Position numbers and translations under genes: made by a program | In this document: positions 39,531-49,025 of the stretch, piece by piece | How positions within the stretch are numbered: position 1 is the stretch's first letter | How the letters are laid out: each line of letters begins with the position of its first letter | Notes under the pieces: generated by a model | What the model was told of the DNA's origin: nothing | Databases searched by the model: none | The model's input: the letters and a program-made list of their open reading frames with translations, nothing else | Assembly (NCBI GenBank): GCA_949825045.1 | Contig: OX463818.1 | Location: 32,938,906-33,002,905, forward strand | Direction: 5' to 3' | DNA from: Argyresthia goedartella | Taxonomy: Eukaryota; Arthropoda; Insecta; Lepidoptera; Argyresthiidae | DNA: 64,000 nucleotides

Positions 39531-39940
39531 GGATAAATAAGTATTGATTATACCTACAATTGTTACCAGAAGATGATTATTTTTAGTTTGTTTTACTTTG
39601 ATAAATAAGGATTGACTTTAACTGCAACTGCAATTGTCACCAAAAGTAGATTATTTTTAGTTTGTTTCACTTTGATAAATAAGTATTTATTTTAACTGCA
39701 ATTGTTACCAAAGAAAGATTATTTTTAGTTCGTTTTACTTCGATAAATAAGTATTGATTTTAACTGCAATTGTTACCAAAAGAAGATTATTTTAAGTTTG
39801 TTTTAAATTAATACATAAGTATTGATTTTAACTGTTACTAAAAGAAGATTGGTTTTAGTTTGTATTACTTTGATAAATAAGTATTGATTTGCACTGTTCA
39901 ATCGTTACCAAAAGAAAATTATTTTTAGTAGTTTAATAAG
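39531..39940. repeat. minisatellite, about 6 copies of a 61-74-bp unit
   Basis: Diverged tandem copies starting gataaataagtattgattt and containing gttaccaaaagaagattatt, beginning at about 39532, 39600, 39674, 39742, 39811 and 39872. Lies 11 bp after the BEL/Pao LTR. Confidence 0.85.
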
Positions 39941-40123
39941 AGAGATCTTTAAAATGTAACCTGTGTTTTATTGAAAATCCTGAGCTATCACTAAATTTCT
40001 TTTTCTTTTAGCTTTTCTAAATCCGGCCGGAAGCCTGAGAAGAGTCGAAAAATCCTGAAATCTCAGGACAAATCCTAAGATATGGTAACCCTATTCTTAT
40101 TAGCCGAGCCGAGATACGTATAC

Positions 40124-40743
40124 ATGATAACCACCAAACATCATCCACGTCTGATTTTATCCAGAAATAGGTATAGAAGGGTATACACAAAGCCTATCGA
40201 AGTGGTGGAATATAACAAGTAAGTACATGTCGGGCATAGACAAATCAGACCAAATGATAACGTATTACTCAACGCCAAAGAAGTCTATACGTTTGGTATA
40301 AAAAGGTGTCTTTTCACCTACTGGATATGATCTTGTGCAACGCTTTTTACCTCTACAAGAAGAACTGTGATTCCACATCTACTTTGCTGAATTTTAGAGA
40401 AAGCATAATAAAATCATACCTACAGGTTAATGAACAAACGCTGACCGAGATGAGAATTAACATCCAAAAAGGTAGCAGTCAAGGTGCTTGCAGTAAAAGG
40501 GCGGTTCAGCCTCGTCAAGAACCTGAAGAAAACGAAGCAACTGAACAGTTTGGACATTGGCCTGAGCCTATACAAAAAACAGCCACTACGAAACGGAACA
40601 AGTTGTTCCTTAAGTGTCGAGTTTGCACTAAAAATAAAATAATAAAACAAACGAGCTATCGATGCAAAGGATGTCTGGAAAATCCAGCCCTCTGTCCAGG
40701 ATGCTTTAAAACGTGGCATAAAGAAAATGCACAGAGAACCTAA
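40124..40743 (+). pseudogene. piggyBac-like transposase, C-terminal remnant
   Basis: Three pieces in different frames: ITTKHHPRLILSRNRYRRVY...KPIEVVEYNK, then MSGIDKSDQMITYYS, then from 40306 SFHLLDMILCNAFYLYKK and a Cys-rich end CRVCTKNKI...CKGCLENPALCPGCFKTWH. This is the order seen in piggyBac transposases: end of the DDD catalytic domain followed by a C-terminal cross-brace zinc finger that binds the transposon ends. At least two frameshifts and loss of the N-terminal two thirds. I see no terminal repeats or TTAA pair. Confidence 0.8.
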
Positions 40744-40978
40744 TTCGTAATGTAAAATCACAGTAGTTTTTAGTTCATTTAATGTAAGTTGCTCACGTAA
40801 ACAAAAGCGTCGTAACACAATGAATGTTTTCCGAGTAACAGGAGCTCTGGACACTAGAAAGAGTGAAAAAAAATACATGCCTGTTTCTTCAAACCTGAGA
40901 CCACCGAAGAATCCTTAGTAGCCTTCATGCAGAGGAAGAATCCATCCAGTGGCCATGCTTGTCCCTTGGCCGTGAATT
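40744..40978. other. unassigned spacer
   Basis: No gene or repeat recognised; may be piggyBac 3' flank. Confidence 0.3.
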
Positions 40979-41024
40979 GCGGCAGAATTGTCTCGGGCCG
41001 TGCGGCCCGAGACAATTCTGCCGC
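40979..41024. repeat. perfect 22-bp inverted repeat with 2-nt centre
   Basis: Left arm 40979-41000 (gcggcagaattgtctcgggc...) is exactly complementary to 41003-41024, with tg between. A 46-bp cruciform-forming palindrome in GC-rich sequence. Confidence 0.95.
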
Positions 41025-41089
41025 CGCGACAACCCCCGCGCTGCCTCAGACCCCTGAAGCTTCCGCCGCCGCTCGCGCCGAGTCAACAA

Positions 41090-41773
41090 GTGAATCGTAC
41101 TAAACAACTAATTATAGTGCAACAAAATATTAGGTCACTGAATCAGGACAAAACACATCGAAGTAGCAACACAACAAGAATTAAATTGTGACATATTAGC
41201 AATTACCAAACACTGGCTGACTGCCGATCAAATTAATTGTATTTATATAAACGGATTCTCTCTGCTGTCTAGTTATTGTCGCAAAATAATACAGCACGGT
41301 GGCAATGGCATTAAAGCAACTGAGCACTACAAATATGTAACTTATCAGTAGAACAATACTGCGAAGTCTCAGCTATAGAACTCATAGACTTTAGGACTTT
41401 GATTGTTTGTATTTATAGAACAAACTTAAGTGTGCGCATTAACATTTTTAGAAATTTTAGACCAGCTTCTCGACAGGATTAGGCGATATCAACATAGATA
41501 CAATGACATCAAGCTCGGAGCATAAGCGACTAAACGAGATCCTATCGGCACACAACATCCGAAATGAAGTTGACTTCCCGACCCGAGTTATTTTGACTAG
41601 CGCAACCAGCTTGGACCATCTATACTGCAACACCGCCCCCGACACCATCGCGGTCACTCCCGTAGTGACTAACCTGAGCGACCACCACGCCGTGCGCGCT
41701 GCGCTCACCTGCAGCGTGCACGCGCCGCCCCCGCGCGTTCGCCGCTTGCGAGACTACACCCGCGCCACGCGCG
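41090..41773 (+). pseudogene. degenerate non-LTR ORF2, endonuclease portion
   Basis: Fragments of an endonuclease: IIVQQNIRSLNQ near 41108, then many stops and frameshifts, then 41503-41773 with HNIRNEVDFPTRVILTSATS, LDHLYCN and VTNLSDHHAVRAAL, the last being the usual SDH motif. The gag-only LTR element at 41775-43549 interrupts it and the linker resumes at 43551. Heavily decayed. Confidence 0.7.
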
Positions 41774-41774
41774 A

Positions 41775-41997
41775 ATTAAGTTCGGTGTGGCGGAGAAATT
41801 AATAAAAATAATTTATTTAAACGGACAGAGTTTCCACTAGGTTTATTAAGACAATAATAATTAAATCTAAAATACAATGATATTTATATCTCAAATAGTG
41901 AAGCGTCGACAATTTTAATTATGACGTACGTTCTACATTTTAGGATGATGACTTAGTGCTGACGAATGATAATTGTAAAGGTTGCTCAACCTTAACA
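41775..41997 (-). repeat. 3' LTR of the gag-only element
   Basis: Pairs with 43327-43549; differs at a few positions (for example ttcggtg against ttgggtg). Confidence 0.85.
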
Positions 41998-42848
41998 CCT
42001 CCCCCCTTAAGAGAGAAATTATCTGAAGACGTTGAAGACGGTTTCGGAGAATTTCGGCTTATACATTTTGTATATAACTTGAATTTAATTAGAAGTGATA
42101 ACAAGATAATAAAATGCATGTGAGTAGATGCATTATTAGGTGCATATGCACCTGGTACTCGTTGTGAGTTGTCGTACCGTGGAGGGTTATATTGAGCGGA
42201 TTGATTTGGCCTTACTGATTGATTGCTGCTTGAACTGTTATTGGGTCCATTCCTTTTTGGATTGAATCGCGGACCGTTCTTTGCATCGTAAACTGTTTGG
42301 AAGTTTTGTTCCTCCAATACCACTTTCAAAGCATCCTCCAGGGTAGTAAAATTTCGCAAGCGTACTAGCCTAACTAAGTAAGCCGGCAAATTGAAAAGAA
42401 AAACATTCAGCGACATATTATCGTAAATGTGGTGTTTAGCTTGACGTAAATTCACGTCACTGATGGTTTCATTAATTTTCGCGAATAATATACTTCTCAA
42501 ATGTTGGATTCTGTGACAAAGATCGCAATAGCCTTCGTTTCTATTTCGTTTTAATGCTTCCAGTTCCATGGCGAAACACTCTTCGGACCTTGGATCGCCG
42601 AAGTTTTGGCCCAATAAATGATTTAACTCATCCCATGTATTAATGCTTTCTCGTTCCCCAACTAGTTTAGCTGCTTCCCCCGTAAGACTACTAGTTATAA
42701 CATGGAACAAGTACTCGTTTTGCAAATTTCCCCCTTGGAAAGTGTTTAGGATGTAATCGCATTTCTTAACAAACAGTGGTAATAATCTGGAGTCCCCATC
42801 GAACACTGGAATGATCTTGACCATGGGTACTCTCACAATATTATCCAT
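41940..42848 (-). CDS. gag: gypsy-type Gag
   Basis: 302 codons from ATG 42848. Starts MDNIVRVPMVKIIPVFDGDS and has capsid-like helices (LPLFVKKCDYILNTFQGGN, SLTGEAAKLVGERESINTW, ALKRNRNEGYCDLCHRIQHL, DALKVVLEEQNFQTVYDA), as in gags of the gypsy/errantivirus-like group. An Asn/Ser/Pro-rich linker follows. The expected zinc knuckle and pol are absent: after PGAYAPNNAS the frame runs through non-homologous residues into the LTR, marking an internal deletion. May still form particles; not shown. Confidence 0.75.
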   Translation of the reverse strand: MDNIVRVPMVKIIPVFDGDSRLLPLFVKKCDYILNTFQGGNLQNEYLFHVITSSLTGEAAKLVGERESINTWDELNHLLGQNFGDPRSEECFAMELEALKRNRNEGYCDLCHRIQHLRSILFAKINETISDVNLRQAKHHIYDNMSLNVFLFNLPAYLVRLVRLRNFTTLEDALKVVLEEQNFQTVYDAKNGPRFNPKRNGPNNSSSSNQSVRPNQSAQYNPPRYDNSQRVPGAYAPNNASTHMHFIILLSLLIKFKLYTKCISRNSPKPSSTSSDNFSLKGGGVKVEQPLQLSFVSTKSSS

Positions 42849-43109
42849 CTTGAACTATGAGAAAAAAAAACCTATCAAAACTAAAGACTTCTAAAATTGA
42901 CTACTAACACTATCTAAATTGTTATTCAAGAAAATGTAAATTCCCAAATAACAGCCTACCTACACGACTTTGTTATGACGTTTTCTAATTCCTAACAACA
43001 CGTATAGATATTATGAACGGAAGGAAATACGGAAAGATAAGGAATGGTGAAAAGGTGTACTCACAATCCCGTCGCTCCCATGTCCTTTCGGAATATTGCT
43101 TGTTTGCCG

Positions 43110-43200
43110 AAGTGTCCTCTGGTCCTGATCCTCTCCTGGCCTGGTCCTGGTCCGATGTTTGGTCCTGGTCCTGGTCCTGGTCTCGTTCCTGTGACGTCGC
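43110..43200. repeat. degenerate (ggtcct)n tract in the leader
   Basis: Repeated ggtcctggtcctggtc motifs upstream of the gag start, in the 5' leader of the minus-strand element. Confidence 0.7.
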
Positions 43201-43326
43201 CGCTTGACTCCTCAGGAACTACGTTCGCCTCTTCTTAATATATTTATTTGTTCGGTAGATTCAACTTAACCGTAGAAACGGACGACGAATATGGATTCAA
43301 CTGTTGAAATCCTACCGGCTGCGCCA

Positions 43327-43549
43327 ATTAAGTTGGGTGTGGCGGAGGAATTAATAAAAATAATTTATTTAAACGGACAGAGTTTCCACTAGGTTTATTA
43401 AGACAATAATAATTAAATCTAAAATACAATGATATTTATATCTAAAATAGTGAAGCGTTGACAATTTAGATTATGACGTACGTTCTACATTTTAGGATGA
43501 TGACTTAGTGCTGACGAATGATAATTGTAAGGGTTGCTCAACCTTAACA
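43327..43549 (-). repeat. 5' LTR of the gag-only element
   Basis: Pairs with 41775-41997; bordered at its low-coordinate side by the primer-binding site. Confidence 0.85.
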
Positions 43550-43550
43550 A

Positions 43551-44922
43551 GCGCCTCCTTCCAGGCTGCGCTTGACAGCGTAGACTGGTCCCAGATATGC
43601 GACTGTAAGATGAACGCGGACGAACTCGCCGAATCACTTATCAATATTATAGTAAACAAATTGGAAATATGCTTCCCGTATAAAATAAAACCTAATGCGA
43701 CATATAAAAATAGATGGGTAACAAAAGAAATATACGACATGAAATCATTAATATTTGACATAAATAATAAATTCCCTAATAATATTGACATCCAAAATAA
43801 AATTAACTATTTACAAATGCGATACGATATAAAGCTGAAATCGCTAAAAACTCAATATTACACTGACATGATGAATAATAACGAAAATAAGGTAACAACA
43901 ATGTGGCGTATTCTCAGTACATAATCTGGAAAAAAGAGAACTCAATCTGATTACACCTAGACAGTAAAAATGCCAAGTGGAGACAATTTTGATAGCAAAC
44001 AAGACCTGGTGAATCACTTCAATGTGCAATTCGCAACGGCGGCCGCCCTGTGCGGAGCGCCGCTGGCTAACGTGGAGCGCGCACGTGCAACACTACTCGC
44101 CGTGCGGAAGCCGCCCGCCCGACCGCTCATTGATGTTCACTAACTTCGCTCCCAATGAAGTTTACGACATAATTAAAAAACGCGTCAAAAAGTGACCACC
44201 GATGGCGATCTATTCATTTTTGCAGATGACGTAGCAGCGGTAGTTACAGGCAAAACCATTGACACACTTGAAATTACATAAAATAAAGAAACAACCAATT
44301 GTAACGGCCTAGCGCTCAACGTAACTAAAACTCAAATGATACAATTCGACCTCTCTGGACACAAGAGGCGCACACTGCTTGTACGCGTCAAGGAAACGCA
44401 AATAGAACAAGTCACTACTGCTCCCTTTCTTGGCTTTATCATAGACCAGTCAATGACTTGGGAGCATCACATCCAGAAACTGTGTGGGAAGTTGGGAAGC
44501 GCATGTTTCGCCCTCAGTAGATTATCGTCAACGTTACCTCAGGAAGCAGTCCAAACCTGCTACTTCGCTACTGTCCAGTCGCTATTACAATACGGTATCG
44601 AGTTCTGGGGACGCGCAGCCGACTGGAACGCGTCTTCAGACTTCAAAAGCGAGCCGTGCGATTGATAGCGCGCGTGGCCCAGGATATGTCCGCCAGGCCC
44701 CAATTTGTAACGCTCGGGATTTTAACATTACCGTCCCTGCTAATTCTCCAAGTCGCCACACATGTTAGAATAAATTACGACAGATTACCAAAAAGAGGAG
44801 ACAAAAATAATCGCACTACTAGAGGTTCTAATAAACTATCCGGCGTTCCGAGAAGGCTAGCAAAAACATCTAAGACAGAGAGAGAGATCACTAATGCTCC
44901 GAGCTTGCCAAATTTCAAATAA
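43551..44922 (+). pseudogene. degenerate non-LTR ORF2, linker and reverse transcriptase
   Basis: Continues 41090-41773. A linker frame at 43551-43924 (ALDSVDWSQICDCKMNADEL, NRWVTKEIYDMKSLIFD) is followed by a deletion that removes most of the RT core; a short piece with FADDVAAVVTG remains near 44220. The C-terminal domain is at 44336-44900: APFLGFIIDQSMTWEHHIQK, YFATVQSLLQYGIEFWG, RLIARVAQDMSARPQF. Broken by stops and frameshifts. Confidence 0.75.
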
Positions 44923-44941
44923 AAATAAAAAAATAAATGGT

Positions 44942-45350
44942 CAAGTGCGAGTCTAAATCGCGCACGAAGGGTTCCGTACCACTGTTCAATGGAAGCGATG
45001 GTGTGGAGTGAATAGTCTGGATTTTACACAGCAAAATATTGTTTACAAAGTTATTGGTGCGGTTACTTTCACACTCCATTTACGTAACCAGGTGCATCCA
45101 TAAGTTTGTATGTGGTATTGAAATAATTGTTGTATGGGAGCCCCCTTAAATATTTATTTTATCCTGTTTTTTAGTATTTTTTGTTATAGCGGCAACAGAA
45201 ATACATAATCTGTGAAAATTTCAACTCTCTAGCTAGCTAGGTTCTTGAGATACAGCCTGGTGACAGACGGACGGACGGACGGACGGACGGACAGCGAAGT
45301 CGTAGTAATAGGGTCCCGTTAGGAACCCTTCGGGTACGGAACCCTAAAAA
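44942..45350. repeat. interspersed repeat typical of Lepidoptera
   Basis: Non-coding sequence beginning tcaagtgcgagtctaaatcg, with inverted end motifs gggttccgtac and gtacggaaccct. Inner landmarks are tatgggagccc, gttatagcggcaacagaaat and tgagatacagcctggtgaca. Includes a (ggac)n run at about 45267-45292. I recall near-identical repeats scattered through moth and butterfly genomes. Confidence 0.7.
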
Positions 45351-45799
45351 TGGCTCGTCGAGAAGTCGTTTTATACCTATGAGGAATTCATAAAGGACAG
45401 GGCCCATACATAAGTATAGAATATTGACCAGCAAAATTGTTCCAATATTCAATTTAATAATTAATTGAATATGTAAAAATTTATATAATTAAAATAATAT
45501 TGAATTATACATGAATCTTATCTTATGATAGTGTGACGACTGTAATATTTATTCCTAATTATTTATTTTATGTTAATGACTTGTAATTATTGTTTACCAA
45601 TAAATAATGTCTATGTCTTATGTCTTAAGTGATTTAATAAATAATGTAGATGCATTATATTGTTTATATTATTAGATACATATAAATTAGTTTATTAACT
45701 CATCTTTAGTTAGCATAACGGATTGCTGTCAAAATTTAGGATGTTTTATCAGTTGTAGCAATTGAATCTCATAGCATCCTCTGTCATTTTTTGGTCAGC
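45351..45799. other. AT-rich spacer
   Basis: No gene or clear repeat seen. Confidence 0.4.
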
Positions 45800-46026
45800 A
45801 TAATTAGTGCAATAGGACGTGACTGCCATAGCATCCCCGTCACACTTCAGTTATCAATTAATACTGCTATAGGACGCCAATGCCATAGCATTCGCATGCC
45901 GTAGCATCCCCATCAAACATTAGCTATCAATTAGTACCGCAATAGGACGCAACTGCTATAGCATTTGAATGCAAGAGCGTCTGCTGACAAAATTCAGTGC
46001 GCTCCTAACACTGCAATAGGACACAG
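45800..46026. repeat. diverged tandem repeat, about 4 copies of 62-72 bp
   Basis: Each copy has caataggacg, actgccatagcat and a ttatcaattagta-type spacer, at about 45810, 45872, 45941 and 46012. The copia coding remnant begins directly after. Confidence 0.6.
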
Positions 46027-47108
46027 ATGCTATTTAATCCTGAAAAATCCCATACATACAAAAGTGTCAAAGTAGGGTGCCGAAGTAACCGCGAAAGTGT
46101 TAAAAAGAGTTTATATGGACTCAAACAAGCAAGTAGAGCTTGGAATGAAAAAGTTAATAAAGTTCTAGTTAGCAATAGCTCCACACAACCAAAAACTGAG
46201 AAATGTGTTTACTTCAAAAACAAGGTAATAATAGCCTTATATGTGGATGACTTCTTCACATTTAGTTCCAATGAAAATGAAAAGAAATCATTATACAAAT
46301 TGCTCAGCTCTAACTTTAAAATTAAACTACTGTGACCTGTGACACAAGCCTCAGGCATGAAGGTGGAGAGGAACCGAGAGAAAGGCACCTTGAAGTTAAG
46401 TCAGTCTAAATACTTGAAAAATCTTTTGAATAAATTTGCGATGGTTGAATTTCATAGCATAGCGACTCCAATGGAAGCTAATCTTAATCTTCCAAAAGCA
46501 GATACTGTTGATCCAAGGGTTCCGTATCAGGAACTCATAGGTAGTAATGTATCTGGCTGTTTGCACTCGTCCAGATATTGCATTTGCGTGCAGTAAGCTG
46601 AGCCATTATAACACATGTCATAATGAGTCCCACTGGATTGCGGAAAAGCGTGTACTACTTACTTACTTACTACTTACTGTATCTTTCGGATACAACTGAC
46701 AATGGACTCAACTTTGAAAGAGGAAGTAATGAAGTTATTATTTCATCCGACACAGATTGGGCGGGGGATACCAACGATAGAAAAACTTATTCAGGTTTTG
46801 TAAGTAGGCTAGGAGGCTGCATTATAAACTGGCATAGTCACAAGCAGAAAACCGTAGTTTGTTCTAGTACAGAAGCTGAATATTATGCCCTTGGCAATGC
46901 TGTAAAAGAGGCGAAATTTGTTTGCAACTTTTTACAGGAGCTCAACTATAGAGAATTGCTAGGATCAAAGGTCATCACCATTTACAATGATAATCGTAGT
47001 ACGTTAAAAATGGTAGAGAATGAGAGTTTTCGTAGGACTAAACACATAGACGTGCACAATCACTTCATTCGAGAATGTGTTGATCATAAAACACAACTAT
47101 TTAGTTAA
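46027..47108 (+). pseudogene. Ty1/copia Pol remnant: RT end and RNase H
   Basis: Pieces in order: KKSLYGLKQASRAWNEKVNK and the RT box IALYVDDFFTF (46027-46335); GTLKLSQSKYLKNLLNKF (46339-46596); RNase H with IISSDTDWAGDTNDRKTYSG, GGCIINWHSHKQKTVVCSST and FRRTKHIDVHNHFIRE (to 47108). A stop at 46333 and frame breaks near 46596 and 46680 disable it; gag, protease and integrase are absent. A (ttac)n microsatellite near 46656-46678 sits in the break. The 3' part of RNase H, from 46806, is duplicated at 53027. Confidence 0.85.
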
Positions 47109-47219
47109 GAGCTTAGGTTTAATTTAATTTAATTTATTTGTTGCTCAATTTTAGTATTGTACTCTCGCATTAGGTATGCTAGTACTTAATGTTACTTAGT
47201 TTGCTCAAGTAAGGGGCGT

Positions 47220-47387
47220 TGTTAAAACCTTCATAGTTACTAATGTGTCATATACTGGTTGGCAAGAATTTGAAATATGAAATGTACTATTCTGTGTCAA
47301 TATCTTTTACAATGATGTTTTACTTGATCTTGAAATGATATATTATAATTTATTACGGTTATGATTGTGTTTATATTTCAATACATT
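47220..47387 (+). repeat. putative copia 3' LTR
   Basis: Starts tgttaaaaccttcatag after a purine-rich aagtaaggggcg and ends near ttcaataca. The 5' partner is not in the window, so boundaries are tentative. Repeated at 53441-53608. Confidence 0.45.
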
Positions 47388-48280
47388 TACACAAAAAAAT
47401 GAGAGAAAACTTATTTAACTCAACTTAAATATTCGACTTTCTACCAGAGTTTGTAAGCTCAAGTACTAGTTACTCGTAAATAACATTTTAGTCAGTCTCA
47501 ATCTCTCATGAATGAGTTTGTTTACCCTGTTTACCTATAATGAAACCAAGTCGAGTCAACTCGAGTTCCTACTCGAGTCAGCCATAATTTCTGCTCGAGT
47601 AACTCACTGACGGAAAACTCATGGAGAATTCGAAGTCCAATACACAGGCAGGGGTCAATCGTAATGGTACAAATTTCCAGGGTGCACGCTAAGGTCAGTC
47701 GAGGAAAAAAGCCACAAAAGTCCGAAAGAATAGCCGGGTCGTGGTAATAATCACAAAACAGAGGAGAACAGGAGAACAACGATCCGAGTAACCACAGGAG
47801 AATCTGAATGACATTTCTTTCTTTCCTTTCTAGACATGACGATGACGTCGACACGACAACAGATTAGAAAAAAAGTCAGACAGACCCATAAATGACAGTC
47901 CTGCCGCCTGCCTATCGAATCAACACCGACTGTCGCAGCTTTCAGAAGGCCTAATACCAACTCTTTCTTTTTTGTACTATGAGCAACAATTAGCAGGCCT
48001 GCACAATGATTGTTTAAGATTCCGCTCAAAAACCGTTCGGCTTTTTTTTTGTATAAACTTTTCGTACTATGAAACTCTTTTTGACAGCAGCAAATAGTTT
48101 TTTGCGCGTCTGTTATATCAAATTAGACGATCTTGAAAAAGCTAGTAGATGTTAGCCTAAACAACATTGTTTTGTAATTTATAGTGGATTTTGTGGATTA
48201 CTCGTTAATTTTCGAGAGTTTTAGACGAATGGATCATCCGTTTTTCGGCTTCAACCGCAAACGAAACTTGTATAGGTATA
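47388..48280. other. non-coding spacer with CTCGAG-rich patch
   Basis: Contains clustered actcgagt/tcgagt motifs at about 47549-47605 (five in under 60 bp) that could be a transposon end. Two minus-strand frames here (47531-47854, 47751-48029) lack recognisable motifs and overlap each other. Duplicated at 53609-54501. Confidence 0.4.
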
Positions 48281-48684
48281 AATGAAATGGCTCAAATGTG
48301 GAATATCATCAAGCTCAGTAAGGAATTGGGTATGCGGCAGTAATGCGTGGCATTTGTGGAAGATCAAGGTCGCATTAAGAAGATTAAATTTGTCTTATTC
48401 GCCGTGAGGCGATGCCAGTTGCGTACCATACAAACAGAACCATCGGCTCCTTTGTTTATATCAAAGGATGCTATAAGGGCGAGATCGGCATAGAGAGCGA
48501 AAGTGACTTGGTTTGAAAATCTCAAGCTATTAATGAATCTATCTCACGTATTGTTCGCTCTTAAGTTTGACTACATGCAAGTAATGTGGGAGGACTTCAC
48601 GATCATTGATGATCAGTGTTTGCCCTGCAGAACAATCATGGACTGGATCAGCATTTGTCGGGAAGTGGTGGAGCGATACCAATA
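48281..48684 (+). pseudogene. possible ISXO2/Merlin-like transposase remnant
   Basis: After broken upstream pieces, the frame at 48503-48684 reads TWFENLKLLMNLSHVLFALK...IMDWISICREVVERY. This resembles the region of ISXO2/Merlin transposases just before the catalytic domain (a TWFE.. start and a W...REV end). No catalytic part is present. The assignment is weak. Duplicated at 54502-54905. Confidence 0.35.
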
Positions 48685-48829
48685 AGGAAGTGTCCCAGAG
48701 CACAAAAACTAAATTTTATAATTTTAATTATAAGATTATAGCATTACATTAAATATGCTGAAAGATTTTTTTCAATATCTTGAAAAATGACGAAGTTATG
48801 ATTTTTTTAATTTAACGCATACAAAATCA

Positions 48830-48925
48830 AAAATCCGCGCCGCATGTTCCGTGTGTGACGTCACCGCTCTCGAGGTCAGCGGCGCGACGCGCGGCGCGCG
48901 CGGGTGTCCGGCCGCGGCGTATGAA
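48830..48925 (+). promoter_or_regulatory. CpG-rich promoter-like region of the YqaJ gene
   Basis: A GC-rich island with many CpGs in AT-rich surroundings, holding a perfect CRE-type palindrome gtgacgtcac (48855-48864), about 100-170 bp upstream of the ATG. No TATA box. Duplicated at 55051-55146. Confidence 0.45.
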
Positions 48926-49025
48926 ATGGATATTATGCACACAAATGCACTTTGACCCGCAATCTCAAACGAGGCACTTGTGTTCCGTGCTCTCAGTAGA
49001 TAATACGAGTTTTAGGTTTTTGACG

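Larger units (their letters stand above)
41775..43549 (-). mobile_element. gag-only gypsy-type LTR element, minus strand
   Basis: 223-bp LTRs at 41775-41997 and 43327-43549 (few differences) flank a 1.3-kb interior with one gag frame and no pol. On the minus strand the LTR starts TGTTAAGGTTG. The primer site TGGCGCAGCCGGTAGG (complement of 43311-43326) directly follows the 5' LTR, and a polypurine tract aaggggggagg precedes the 3' LTR. Possible target duplication gcgc, with one base of uncertainty at each junction. It would depend on pol from a relative. Confidence 0.85.

Noticed and set aside
43044..43238. Pro/Gly-rich ORF in the leader of the gag-only element
   Set aside because: Product of the degenerate (ggtcct)n tract.
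47531..48029. Two overlapping minus-strand ORFs with Cys/Leu-rich products, also at 53752-54250
   Set aside because: No motif, and they overlap each other in different frames. Identity between copies comes from the segmental duplication, not selection.
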